NCBI RefSeq assembly: GCF_011316935.1
Contig: NZ_WLYS01000005.1
Location: 124,001-188,000 of the forward strand
Origin: Sphingobacterium chungjuense
GTDB taxonomy: Bacteria > Bacteroidota > Bacteroidia > Sphingobacteriales > Sphingobacteriaceae
DNA length: 64,000 nucleotides
Direction: 5' to 3'
This document shows positions 37,424-47,266 of the stretch, piece by piece. The first letter of the stretch is position 1. Every line of letters begins with the position of its first letter. Under the pieces are notes generated by a model. That model saw nothing but the letters and a program-made list of their open reading frames with translations. It had not been told where the DNA came from and did not search any database. A program made the position numbers and the translations under genes.

Positions 37424-37644
37424 TAGATGAATATGTTTGATATGGTAAAAGTAGCTAATTTATACCACAATCGTTTAAATGATTGCGTAAAATACTTATT
37501 TAGGTACAATTATTGCTTAAGCGTCATATTTTTATACACTTTGTCCCTTCTAATTGTTAAAAAGCCTTAAATTGCTCCAATCGAGGAGATCTTTTTTTTA
37601 ATATTGAATCGCAGTTTATCAAACTAATTACCCATTTTTACCAC

Positions 37645-39960
37645 ATGTTTAAAAGAGTGAAAAATCAGGTTTTGCGATGGATATTAATTCTAGTATATGC
37701 CGTTATTCTATTCACCTGTGCTATACAGCTTAATTTCCTTGGATTATTTGGTTATTCACCGACTAAGACTGATATTGTCTTGCCTACCTTAAACGTTAGT
37801 TCTGAGTTATATACCGCAGATTCGGTCTTGATAGGGCGTTATTTTCGAGAAGACCGAGATCCCGTTGCATTTGATAGTATCTCGCCAGCTATCTTAGATG
37901 CGTTGATCGCTACAGAAGATGTTCGATTCTATCAACATAGTGGTGTAGACTTTCGGGGTTTAATAGGTAGTGTTATATCCACCTTGCGCGGTAGTGATCG
38001 CGGGGGCAGTACCATTACCCAACAATTATCCAAAAATCTGTACAAAACACGTTACCAAGAGTCGCAAGGGTTATTAGGAAAGATTCCCGGTGTTGGCATC
38101 CTCATCACCAAGTACAAGGAGTGGATGACTGCTTTTAAATTGGAAAGCCGCTATTCTAAGCAGGAAATCATTACGATGTATTTGAATACGGTTTCCTTTA
38201 GTAATAATGCCTACGGAATCAAATCTGCTTCGCTACGTTATTTTAATAAATTTCCTTCCCAAATTGTAGACAGAGAAGCAGCAGTACTAATTGGGATGCT
38301 GAAAGCGACTACATTATACAATCCGATCCGCAATCCTAAAAATGCTTTTAAACGCAGAAATGTGGTGCTTGGTCAGATGCTTAAAGAAGGTTATTTGACG
38401 GAGGCTGAACATACGCAATTGTTAAAAGATTCGTTGGGATTAAACCTGAATTATAATGACGTGACCAGTTCTAATGATTCTTATCTACGCACTGCGGTAG
38501 AAAAGTGGTTGGACAAATGGTCCAAAGAAAACAATATAGATATCTACACGAGTGGCCTAAAGATCTATACCACGATAGATTCGCGTATGCAACGTATTGC
38601 GGAGGACAATATGGCGGACCGGATGCGCGAATTGCAAAATAGGTTTGACAATGTGTGGCGCGGAAAAACACCCTGGCGTGATAAAAGCGGAGAGGTAGTG
38701 CCAAACTTCTTGGAGGATCAGGCGCGTAATCTGCCGATCTACAAAACCTTGATGGCGCAGCACGGTAATAACGAAGAGCAGGTGTTTAACATCATGCGCC
38801 AAACCAAAGAGATGAATGTCTTTACGTGGGATGGCATGGAAAAACGTGAGCTATCGACCATGGACTCATTGCAGCATTATTTGACTATGTTGAATATGGG
38901 CATGATGGCGATGGATCCGTATTCGGGTGAAGTGAAGGTATGGATCGGTGGTATAAATCATCGCTTTTACAAGTTTGACCACGTGAATCAAGCGCGCCGT
39001 CAAGCCGGCTCTACCTTCAAACCGTTTGCATACATGACCGCACTGGAGTCGGGGATGGCCCCTTGTGATAAATACGAAGACAAGCCGGTGCGGATTGAGT
39101 TTATCAACGATAAAAAAGAAAATGAGGTCTGGGAGCCGAAGAATGCGGATTGGAATTTTTCACATCAACAGATGTCGCTTCGCTGGGCCATGGCCCGTTC
39201 GCTTAATAGCGTGACAGCACAGATCACGAACGATGTCGGTTGGGATAATGTGGTGAAGATGGCGCACAAATTGGGAATCACCAGTCCGCTGGCATCTGTG
39301 CCCTCCGTAGGTTTGGGGTCAAATGACGTATCCGTTTTTGAGATGGTACGTGCCTACGCGGCATTTATGAATAAAGGCAAGCGAACTGAACCTATTCTGG
39401 TATCCAAAATTGTAGATGCGAATGGTCGGACAATTGCGGAATTTGAATCAGAACAAAAACAAGCTATTTCTCCAGAAAATGCTTGGCTGATGAGTTATAT
39501 GTTGCGTGGTACGATTGAGGAACCAGGAGGTACATCACAAGCATTATGGGAATGGGATCTTTTTAAAGACAACAACGAAATCGGAGGCAAAACAGGTACT
39601 TCTTCCGATTATGTAGATGGCTGGTACATGGGCGTCACCAAAGACTTAGTAGCAGGTGTGTGGGTAGGATGCGATGAGCAAAGTATACATTTTACCAGCT
39701 CGGCTAATGGCGAAGGCTCTAAAACCGCTTTACCGATCTATGCTTCTTTTATGGAAGAATTATATAAACATCCTGAATTGGGAGTTACCTTTGGTAAATT
39801 TCCTGAAGCGACTGTCGATATAAAAAAATCTTATTTGTGTCCAAGTCCGAGAATCCGAGTACAAACCGACTCGATTAGTACAGAGCTGGACGAATTTGAC
39901 ATAGAGATGCCGGACTTTGAGGAAATCACTTTTCCTGATATTATCGGGCCAGAATTATAA
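37645..39960 (+). CDS. Class A penicillin-binding protein (PBP1A type)
   Basis: The 771-residue protein has one N-terminal span (about 10-32). The glycosyltransferase domain has TEDVRFYQHSGVD with catalytic E91 and GGSTITQQLSKNLY. The transpeptidase has S456/K459 in QAGSTFKPFAY, SLN in ARSLNSV and KTG at 649-651 (GGKTGTSSDY). It polymerises and cross-links peptidoglycan in the periplasm. No neighbour shares its strand within 78 bases. Confidence 0.95.
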   Translation: MFKRVKNQVLRWILILVYAVILFTCAIQLNFLGLFGYSPTKTDIVLPTLNVSSELYTADSVLIGRYFREDRDPVAFDSISPAILDALIATEDVRFYQHSGVDFRGLIGSVISTLRGSDRGGSTITQQLSKNLYKTRYQESQGLLGKIPGVGILITKYKEWMTAFKLESRYSKQEIITMYLNTVSFSNNAYGIKSASLRYFNKFPSQIVDREAAVLIGMLKATTLYNPIRNPKNAFKRRNVVLGQMLKEGYLTEAEHTQLLKDSLGLNLNYNDVTSSNDSYLRTAVEKWLDKWSKENNIDIYTSGLKIYTTIDSRMQRIAEDNMADRMRELQNRFDNVWRGKTPWRDKSGEVVPNFLEDQARNLPIYKTLMAQHGNNEEQVFNIMRQTKEMNVFTWDGMEKRELSTMDSLQHYLTMLNMGMMAMDPYSGEVKVWIGGINHRFYKFDHVNQARRQAGSTFKPFAYMTALESGMAPCDKYEDKPVRIEFINDKKENEVWEPKNADWNFSHQQMSLRWAMARSLNSVTAQITNDVGWDNVVKMAHKLGITSPLASVPSVGLGSNDVSVFEMVRAYAAFMNKGKRTEPILVSKIVDANGRTIAEFESEQKQAISPENAWLMSYMLRGTIEEPGGTSQALWEWDLFKDNNEIGGKTGTSSDYVDGWYMGVTKDLVAGVWVGCDEQSIHFTSSANGEGSKTALPIYASFMEELYKHPELGVTFGKFPEATVDIKKSYLCPSPRIRVQTDSISTELDEFDIEMPDFEEITFPDIIGPEL

Positions 39961-40038
39961 TAGCGTTTTCTCGCGAACTCGCTGCTTCGTACATAGTGCA
40001 CTATACTTGATCTGTCGCCACAGGTCGATCCTTATATT

Positions 40039-43000
40039 ATGAAATATATGAATGATATGATTCGCCATCGTTCCTTTATCCCTGTGCTTTTGGGATTTTT
40101 ATTTTGTCTGCTTACACCTACTGTTGGATGGGGTCAGTATTTCGGACAGAACAAAATGCGTTACAAGAAGCTGAATTTTAAGGTATATGACACCCCTCAC
40201 TTCAACGTTTACTATTACTTAAATAATGATTCGATGATGCATTGGTTAGCCAAAGAATCTGAAGTATGGTACGAGATGCATCAGCAAGTTTTTCAAGACA
40301 CCTTCCTGCGCAAAAATCCAATTATATTCTATAATAATCATCCCGACTTTCAACAGACAACAGCTACACAAGGTGAAATCGGTGAAGGTACGGGTGGTTT
40401 TACCGAAGCATTCAAACAGCGTGTCGTGATGCCGATTGCGCAATCCAATCACCAAACGCGCCATGTTTTGGGTCATGAGTTAGTGCATGCTTTTCAGTAT
40501 CGGATGCTGATCGAAGGCAATGATAGTACACGATTAGAAAATGTAGGCAACCTACCATTATGGATGGTTGAAGGTATGGCCGAGTATTTTTCGATCGGCA
40601 AGAAAGACGCCTTTACCTCGATGTGGATGCGTGATGCCTATGCCAGAAAGGATTTTCCGTCACTACAACAGATGACTCAGCAGTCTCACCGCTATTTCCC
40701 ATACCGATATGGCCAATCATTTTTAGCGTTCATTGGTGCTACATACGGCGACACGGTGATCATGCCCATGTTTATAGAATCTGCCAAATATGGTTACGAG
40801 ACGGGGATGAAACGCGTATTTGGATACGATGCGCAAACTATTTCTACGCTTTGGAAGAATTCCATGGAAGATACCTATCGTAAGCTTGGAAAAGACACCA
40901 CCACACGTCCAATTGGTACACCACTGTTGACACGAGCCAATGCAGGCCGAATGAATGTGTCGCCAGCCATTTCACCAGACGGGAAATATGTCGCTTTTCT
41001 ATCGGAGTTGGATCTTTTCGGTATCGACCTTTTTCTAGCCGACGCAAAGACCGGCCAAGTACTCAAAAAACTAGGGAGCAGGCAGACTAATAAGGATATC
41101 GACGCTTTCAGCTTTATCGAATCTGCGGGGGCATTTTCACCAGACAGCAAACGATTCGCTTTTAGCGTATTCAACCAAGGTAAAAATAAGTTGATGATCA
41201 TCGATGTGGAGAAGCGAAAGCAAGTGGGCTTGGTAGAGATGGAGGGCATTGCACAATTTGCCAATATTACTTGGTCCCCAGATGGTGAAACGGTCGCATT
41301 CTCTGGGCTCAAGAATGGACAAAGTGATATCTATACCTACCACTTTTCCAGCAAGAAACTCATGCAATTGATGGATGATTACTATTCGGATGTGCAGCCC
41401 AGTTTTTCACGTGATGGACGGTACATCGTATTCAGTACCGATCGTGTGGCGTTGCAATCCGAAAACCGTTCGGTGGATATTCCGATGAATTTGGCCATAT
41501 ATGACTTGCAGGAAAGTACCTTTAAAAATATAGAAATCTTTGCAGGAGCGAATAACCTCAATCCACATTTCTCGGCAGATGGATCAGCAGTCTATTTCTT
41601 ATCGAATAACGATGGCTTTCGCAATATGTACCGGATTACGTTAGCATCTACAGAAGTGGAGCGACTCACGGATTACTTTACGGGTATAAGTGGTATTACG
41701 GAGTATTCGCCCGCGATGAGTATCTCGGCACAAGATGAGATTGTATATTCTTTCTTCAAGAACAATGAATATAGCGTTTATCGTGCGCATGCTGCAGATT
41801 TTAACCCGGTTTCAGTGGATCATCAAGTAGTCGATTTTAAAGCGGCCATGCTATTTCCAGATGAAGATCGTGGCATAGATGTCGTGAACTATAATCTAAG
41901 AAACTTTAATGCGTATCAACGGATTTCATCTTCACAGATCAACCCAACACCTTATCGACCACAATTCAAGCTGGATTACCTCACCAACACCGGGATGGGA
42001 ATGGCAGTAGGAAATCGGTATGGCGCAGGAATGGCTGGCGGTGTCTTTGGGACATTCTCCGATATCTTGGGTTATAATCAGATCATGGGTGCACTCAATG
42101 TGAATGGGGAAATCTATGATATTGGTGGACAGGTTGCTTATATTAATCAGCAAAATCGTTGGAATTGGGGATTCTCTGCATCGCATATTCCTTTCCGGTA
42201 TGGATTTACCGAGTTTAATGTCCAAGATTTAGGCGCTGGTAATGAGTTAGTTGAAAACACGTATCTCATGCGTCAATTTCAGACACAGCTCGAAGGTTTT
42301 GTAGCCTATCCATTCAATCGCAATCATCGCTTCGAAGTGGGAGCAGCCTACGCTCGTTATGGTTTTAGAGCAGAGCATTGGCGGTTCGGCCGAAATACCG
42401 GCATTAGCGATCGCCGTGCCATGAGTGCCGATGATGCCATGCGATTGGGATTAGGGAATTTAGAATCCTTTGCCATGCCACAGGTTACCGCTGGTTTTAT
42501 TGGCGACAATACCATATTCGGAATTGCAGCACCTTTGCAGGGTTATCGCTATCGGATGACGGTCGGACAAAGTTTCGGCGAATACAATTTCCAAGTGTAC
42601 AACTTCGATTATCGTCGTTACGAACGACTCAAACCTATCACATTAGCAGCACGTGTTTATTCTTATATGCGCGTAGGCGAGGGCGAGGATCGTTTTCAAG
42701 GATTGTACATCGGTTATCCTTTTCTAATGCGTGGTTATGAGCGTATTCAAGATCTTTCTGGTCGCGTTACGTTTAATGATTTGGTGGGCTCGCGTATGGC
42801 GGTGGCCAATTTTGAGGTACGATTACCATTTACAGGTCCGGAAGGTTTAGCGATTTTTAAATCTGGACTTCTGTGGTCTGATCTTAACCTCTTTTTTGAT
42901 GCAGGTTTGGCGTGGAGCCGTGGCAATACGGTTCGATGGAGCAAAAGTGATTCTGATCGCATTTTGGTCAACAATCCGAATGGCGAATCCCTGTATGAAT

Positions 43001-43158
43001 ATGATCCACAAGTGCGTGCACCATTATATAGTGTCGGTGTTTCCATGCGTGTCAACCTGTTTGGCGCGATGATATTAGAACCTTACTATGCCATACCATT
43101 ATTGCGCAGTCGTTCGCAGTTCGGACACTTCGGATTAAACTTTGCGCCGGGCTGGTAG
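40039..43158 (+). CDS. Large exported protein: HExxH domain, propeller, C-terminal barrel
   Basis: The 1039-residue protein has a signal peptide ending VGWG. Residues 40-300 include HELVH at 146-150 (GHELVHAFQYRM) and E178 in WMVEGMAEYFS, the gluzincin metal-ligand layout. About 300-620 hold TolB/PD40 propeller repeats (for example SPDGKYVAFLSELDLFG, SPDGETVAFSGLKNGQSDIY, SRDGRYIVFSTDR). From about 650 it is a beta-rich region that ends 'FGLNFAPGW', resembling a BamA-type surface-antigen barrel. It is probably an outer-membrane protein. The name of the family is not known to me. A second ATG at 40048 is also possible. Confidence 0.75.
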   Translation: MKYMNDMIRHRSFIPVLLGFLFCLLTPTVGWGQYFGQNKMRYKKLNFKVYDTPHFNVYYYLNNDSMMHWLAKESEVWYEMHQQVFQDTFLRKNPIIFYNNHPDFQQTTATQGEIGEGTGGFTEAFKQRVVMPIAQSNHQTRHVLGHELVHAFQYRMLIEGNDSTRLENVGNLPLWMVEGMAEYFSIGKKDAFTSMWMRDAYARKDFPSLQQMTQQSHRYFPYRYGQSFLAFIGATYGDTVIMPMFIESAKYGYETGMKRVFGYDAQTISTLWKNSMEDTYRKLGKDTTTRPIGTPLLTRANAGRMNVSPAISPDGKYVAFLSELDLFGIDLFLADAKTGQVLKKLGSRQTNKDIDAFSFIESAGAFSPDSKRFAFSVFNQGKNKLMIIDVEKRKQVGLVEMEGIAQFANITWSPDGETVAFSGLKNGQSDIYTYHFSSKKLMQLMDDYYSDVQPSFSRDGRYIVFSTDRVALQSENRSVDIPMNLAIYDLQESTFKNIEIFAGANNLNPHFSADGSAVYFLSNNDGFRNMYRITLASTEVERLTDYFTGISGITEYSPAMSISAQDEIVYSFFKNNEYSVYRAHAADFNPVSVDHQVVDFKAAMLFPDEDRGIDVVNYNLRNFNAYQRISSSQINPTPYRPQFKLDYLTNTGMGMAVGNRYGAGMAGGVFGTFSDILGYNQIMGALNVNGEIYDIGGQVAYINQQNRWNWGFSASHIPFRYGFTEFNVQDLGAGNELVENTYLMRQFQTQLEGFVAYPFNRNHRFEVGAAYARYGFRAEHWRFGRNTGISDRRAMSADDAMRLGLGNLESFAMPQVTAGFIGDNTIFGIAAPLQGYRYRMTVGQSFGEYNFQVYNFDYRRYERLKPITLAARVYSYMRVGEGEDRFQGLYIGYPFLMRGYERIQDLSGRVTFNDLVGSRMAVANFEVRLPFTGPEGLAIFKSGLLWSDLNLFFDAGLAWSRGNTVRWSKSDSDRILVNNPNGESLYEYDPQVRAPLYSVGVSMRVNLFGAMILEPYYAIPLLRSRSQFGHFGLNFAPGW

Positions 43159-43196
43159 TCTATTTATCAAATAGTTACACAATAGGGTTATTTGAG

Positions 43197-43238
43197 TCGC
43201 CGTTTACGCAGTTCGCTGTCCAAACGGCGATTTTTTTT
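43197..43238 (+). terminator. Terminator after the large exported protein
   Basis: TCGCCGTTT (43197-43205) pairs perfectly with AAACGGCGA (43222-43230), followed by eight T residues. The 16-base loop is longer than usual. Confidence 0.85.
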
Positions 43239-43258
43239 GACATATAATTGTGTGATGT

Positions 43259-44287
43259 CTAAACGATACGTTCTTCAGCTGGTAAGATAGTTGATCCACG
43301 ATATTGTAAGGTGGCATCTAGGACAATTCGATTCTCAATTAACTCTACACCATCAATTAGTCTTAATAATAAGTTTGCTGCCTTGACTCCCATCTCGTGC
43401 AATGGTTGTTCAACAGTGGTTAACTGAGGGTGTACAATAGTAGAAAGCGCTGTTCCTGAAAAACTTGCTATGGCCACATCTTGTGGAATGCGTAAGCCTT
43501 TTTCTCTCAAATAATTCATAGCGCCAATGGCCAAAGTATCCGTAAAAGCAAAAATAGCATCGAATGACTTCTCCGCGATCAACAATCGAGCAGCAGCATT
43601 TCGGCCGTCTTCAAAAGTCAAGCCAGCTCGAACAAGCAAAGCAGGATCGAAATTTAAGCCAAATTTAGTGTGTGCATCGCGATAAGCCCGTGATCGCTCT
43701 ACAGAATTATAGATATAATCTGGTGCTTGAAGATGCACGATCTTTTTACGCCCTAAGTGAATTAAATGTTCCATCATCAGCATCGATTTGGTATAGTCAT
43801 TCACCATTACCCTTGGAGCGTCCAATCCCGAGAGTATCCTATCGTAGAACACTAATGGAATACCGTTGTATTGAAATTCCCGACAAAGATCAAGATTATA
43901 TGTTTGGTGACAGGCACTGATAATGACACCATCCACTAACGCTTGTTGCATCATCATGAGGTTTTTACGTTCTATTTTAGGATCTTCTCCAGACTGTGCG
44001 ATGATCACGTGATAACCATCATCAGCTATAGCATCCTGAATGCCTTCGAGTACACTCGATGCAAAAGGTGTTACCATTTCTGGAACAATTACACCGATAG
44101 TATAGGATCGACCGGACTTTAAATTTCTCGCTACGCGATTAGGTTTGTATCCCAAACGTTGTGCGGCTTCTTGTACTTGTTCCCGAGTTTCTCTGCGCAC
44201 GTTTTTATCGTTGGTAAGTGCTCGAGAAACGGTCGAAGTGGAAAGTAGAAGATGCTTAGCAAGATCCTTTAGAGTGGGCTGTTTCAT
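43259..44287 (-). CDS. LacI family transcriptional regulator
   Basis: The 342-residue protein starts with the LacI helix-turn-helix (KDLAKHLLLSTSTVSRALTN) and hinge (YKPNRVARNLKSGRSYTIGV), followed by the periplasmic-binding-protein fold (VIVPEMVTPFASSVLEGIQD). It is divergent from the sugar operon. The intergenic DNA has three operator-like sites, so it probably represses that operon and itself until a sugar ligand binds. Confidence 0.93.
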   Translation of the reverse strand: MKQPTLKDLAKHLLLSTSTVSRALTNDKNVRRETREQVQEAAQRLGYKPNRVARNLKSGRSYTIGVIVPEMVTPFASSVLEGIQDAIADDGYHVIIAQSGEDPKIERKNLMMMQQALVDGVIISACHQTYNLDLCREFQYNGIPLVFYDRILSGLDAPRVMVNDYTKSMLMMEHLIHLGRKKIVHLQAPDYIYNSVERSRAYRDAHTKFGLNFDPALLVRAGLTFEDGRNAAARLLIAEKSFDAIFAFTDTLAIGAMNYLREKGLRIPQDVAIASFSGTALSTIVHPQLTTVEQPLHEMGVKAANLLLRLIDGVELIENRIVLDATLQYRGSTILPAEERIV

Positions 44288-44308
44288 TATCGGTTTAATT
44301 CGTTAATC

Positions 44309-44340
44309 CAAATGTAACGTATATTGTTTACTTAAGCAAA
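44309..44340 (-). promoter_or_regulatory. Promoter of the lacI-type gene
   Basis: On the minus strand TTTG (44337-44340), a 20-base spacer and TACATTTG (44309-44316) fit the Bacteroidota consensus. The ATG at 44287 is 22 bases beyond the -7 element. Confidence 0.65.
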
Positions 44341-44342
44341 TT

Positions 44343-44385
44343 GCAATCGTTTGCAGATTTTGGGAACGTTTGCGGGAACGATTGC
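44343..44385. promoter_or_regulatory. Three LacI-type operator-like sites
   Basis: GCAATCGTTTGC (44343-44354) is an imperfect palindrome with half-site GCAA/TTGC. GGGAACGTTTGC (44362-44373) and GGGAACGATTGC (44374-44385) share the same CGTTTGC/CGATTGC half site. They sit between the -33 element of the regulator's promoter and the start of the divergent operon, a position fit for repressing both. Confidence 0.65.
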
Positions 44386-44452
44386 TTTGTGTTTTCTCTC
44401 CAAAGATTTCATTTAAAATAATATGTTTACTTCTCGATAACTATTATAGACC

Positions 44453-45916
44453 ATGACTACAAAAGAGATAATCCATCAACCCTTGGGGGTTGCTCAGACT
44501 GGTATTGACCGAACAGCTATCAAATCTGGAATTGTGCACATTGGTGTCGGTAATTTTCACAGAGCACATCAACAGTATTACACCAATCTATTATTAACTC
44601 AGCCAGATCAGCAAAACTGGGGAATTTGCGGTATCGCATTACTTCCTACTGACGAGAATCTGGTGCGAGCGTTACAGGCCCAAAACGGATGGTATTCGCT
44701 AACGATCTGCGGTCGTGATGGCAAAGATGATTTGCAAGAAATTAATTCTTTAGTCGAAATGATTTGGGGTGTAGAAGTGCCGGAAGCCGTAATCGATAAA
44801 ATAGCGTCTCCAGATATCAAAATCATTACCCTAACGATTACAGAAGGTGGCTATAATATAGATAGTAATGACGGTACTTTTCAGATAGATAACCCTACCA
44901 TTCAAGAAGATCTATTAAATCTTAAAACCACTAAAACAGTTTTTGGATTTGTTGCAGCTGGTTTGCGACAAAGAATGCATGCTGGAGGCGCGGGATTGAC
45001 CATCCTATCATGTGATAACTTGCAGCATAATGGTGATACGGCCAAAAAGGCATTTACATCATTTATCAAAGCGCAAGATAAAAGCTTGGCAGATTGGGTT
45101 GAGCTGAATGTTACTTTTCCTAATAGTATGGTGGATCGCATTACCCCAGTTACGCGACCAGAAGATATCAAGTGGCTCAATAGTAAAAATAAACTCGATG
45201 ACCAAGCACCGGTCTATTGCGAAGATTTTGTGCAATGGGTAATCGAAGATAAGTTTATAGCTGGGCGACCTGCGTGGGAAAAAGTAGGGGTAGAATTTAC
45301 AGATGATGTAGCTGCGTTCGAAAATATGAAACTCAGTTTACTTAACGCATCGCATTCGTTATTGTCGTACCCCGCATTTTTGTCTGGTTATCGAAAAGTA
45401 GATGAAGCTATGCAAAACATACACCTACATCAGTATCTGTCTGATTTAATGAATATTGATATCACACCGTACGTGCCAGCACCGCAAAACACAGATTTGG
45501 ACTTATATAAGCAGACACTCTTAGAAAGGTTTGCCCATCGCTCAGTGAGCGATCAAGTGAGCCGTCTGTGTTTTGATGGTATTTCTAAATTCCCAGTTTA
45601 TCTGATGCCAAATCTTAATAAAATGATACAAGACGGCAAAGATTTACAAAGGGTGGCGTATGGTATAGCTACTTATCGACATTACCTCAAATATAAAATC
45701 GATGATAAGGGACAAAGCTATGAGATAGCAGAGCCGTGGCTTTTAGATACAGACCGACCGTACATAGAATCGGACGATCCGTTACAATTTTTAGATTTCA
45801 AGCCATTTAGGGATAGCTTCTTATCATCATCAAAAGATTTCAAAACGCTCTATCTTTCTTATTGCACTGCTATCAAAGAACAAGGTGCTCTGGAGGTACT
45901 AAAAACAATTGCATAA
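44453..45916 (+). CDS. Mannitol dehydrogenase family oxidoreductase (polyol/hexuronate)
   Basis: The 487-residue protein has the family NAD(P)-binding start GIVHIGVGNFHRAHQQYY, the hallmark VDRITPVT and the catalytic KLSLLNASHSLLSYPAF. Members are mannitol-2-dehydrogenase, fructuronate reductase and tagaturonate reductase; the sequence alone does not separate them. It is cytosolic. The next gene is an importer that starts 10 bases after its stop. Confidence 0.93.
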   Translation: MTTKEIIHQPLGVAQTGIDRTAIKSGIVHIGVGNFHRAHQQYYTNLLLTQPDQQNWGICGIALLPTDENLVRALQAQNGWYSLTICGRDGKDDLQEINSLVEMIWGVEVPEAVIDKIASPDIKIITLTITEGGYNIDSNDGTFQIDNPTIQEDLLNLKTTKTVFGFVAAGLRQRMHAGGAGLTILSCDNLQHNGDTAKKAFTSFIKAQDKSLADWVELNVTFPNSMVDRITPVTRPEDIKWLNSKNKLDDQAPVYCEDFVQWVIEDKFIAGRPAWEKVGVEFTDDVAAFENMKLSLLNASHSLLSYPAFLSGYRKVDEAMQNIHLHQYLSDLMNIDITPYVPAPQNTDLDLYKQTLLERFAHRSVSDQVSRLCFDGISKFPVYLMPNLNKMIQDGKDLQRVAYGIATYRHYLKYKIDDKGQSYEIAEPWLLDTDRPYIESDDPLQFLDFKPFRDSFLSSSKDFKTLYLSYCTAIKEQGALEVLKTIA

Positions 45917-45926
45917 TTTTTATTTT

Positions 45927-47240
45927 ATGAGAAAGCAACACAGTATTTGGCCTTACGCCATTGTGACTTTTATTTACTTTATCGTGGGCTTTCTTACCAC
46001 GGTGAATGAGCAGCTACAAGCGCCACTTAAAGTCACTTTTTTAAAAGAAGCAGGTAGCTATTCTAATACACTCACCACATCCATTTCATTCTTTTTCTTC
46101 TTAGGTTATTTGATTAATAGCACACTAGGGAGTAAGTGGGTAAACCGATTTGGATACAAAAATACTATTATTCGCGGGTTACTGTTTATCATATCTGGAC
46201 TATGTTTTTATATGTTATCTACATGGGTTGGCTTGCACTATCCACATTACGTTATCCAAGTATCTGATGTAGTGGTACCATATGGCTTTATTATTTTCAT
46301 TATGGGATCTTTCTTAATGGGTACTTCAGCAGCCGTCATTCAAGTAGTGGTTAATCCGTACGTTGCCTCCTACGAATTGGCAGGTACCAATGATGTGCAA
46401 CGATTAAATATAACAACTGGTATAAATTCTATAGGAACTACGTCAGCACCATTTTTTGTCACCGTGATCATGTTCAGTGGTATCTCAATCGAGAGTATAC
46501 AGATTCAACAACTACTGCTGCCGTTGGCAGGCTTGATTTTCTGCGTACTTGTGGTAACATTATTCACACTAAAAATTCCTATTCCCGATATCGCAGACAC
46601 TAGAAGTACAGACAGCACTTTATTGCCACGAAGTATGTGGTCATTTCAGCATTTTGCACTTGGTGTCGCAGCTATCTTCTTCTATGTTGGTACGGAGGTA
46701 GCGATTGGAGCCAATCTCAATTTATACGCTTTTGAATTGTTAGAGTCAGGTTATCCAGTTACATTTTTTGGAAGTACAGAATTGATCATCGCAGGTAGAG
46801 ATCTTGGTATCCACGCTTTACTTTCTACACTTTATTGGGGAGGTTTTTTAGTAGGTCGACTGGCCTCTAGTTTTCTAAAAAATGTATCTGCTCGTAACCA
46901 ATTAATCGCCACCACCTCCTTAGCAAGTATTTTAGTAGTCGTAGCTATGGTATCTAATAATATATGGTTCTTGGTGGCTATTGGTTTATTGCATTCTTCT
47001 ATGTGGAGTTGTATTTATTCTTTATCTATCAAAGGTTTAAAGCAATATACTTCTAAAGCTTCGGGCATATTTATCTCTGCTGTATTTGGAGGTGCTGTGT
47101 TCACTTTACTGCAAGGTGGCTTGGCAGATTGGTTTGGATCATGGCGTTGGACTTGGACACTCTCTCTTGTCTGCGAACTATTGATGCTAGGATATGCTTT
47201 AGTTGGTTCACGACCACGCGAGCAGGATATTATTAGTTAA
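45927..47240 (+). CDS. FucP-like MFS sugar importer
   Basis: From the ATG at 45927 (MRKQHSIWPYAIVTFIYFIV) the 437-residue protein has about 12 spans. FLTTVNEQLQAPLKVTFL, and then FFFFLGYLINSTLGSKWVNR, follow the N-terminal pattern of fucose-type permeases. It is an inner-membrane symporter, probably for the sugar or polyol oxidised by the neighbour. The frame also opens at TTG 45909, overlapping the previous gene, but the ATG is a better start. Confidence 0.9.
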   Translation: MRKQHSIWPYAIVTFIYFIVGFLTTVNEQLQAPLKVTFLKEAGSYSNTLTTSISFFFFLGYLINSTLGSKWVNRFGYKNTIIRGLLFIISGLCFYMLSTWVGLHYPHYVIQVSDVVVPYGFIIFIMGSFLMGTSAAVIQVVVNPYVASYELAGTNDVQRLNITTGINSIGTTSAPFFVTVIMFSGISIESIQIQQLLLPLAGLIFCVLVVTLFTLKIPIPDIADTRSTDSTLLPRSMWSFQHFALGVAAIFFYVGTEVAIGANLNLYAFELLESGYPVTFFGSTELIIAGRDLGIHALLSTLYWGGFLVGRLASSFLKNVSARNQLIATTSLASILVVVAMVSNNIWFLVAIGLLHSSMWSCIYSLSIKGLKQYTSKASGIFISAVFGGAVFTLLQGGLADWFGSWRWTWTLSLVCELLMLGYALVGSRPREQDIIS

Positions 47241-47266
47241 AAAACCATATACTTTATTTTTTTAAG

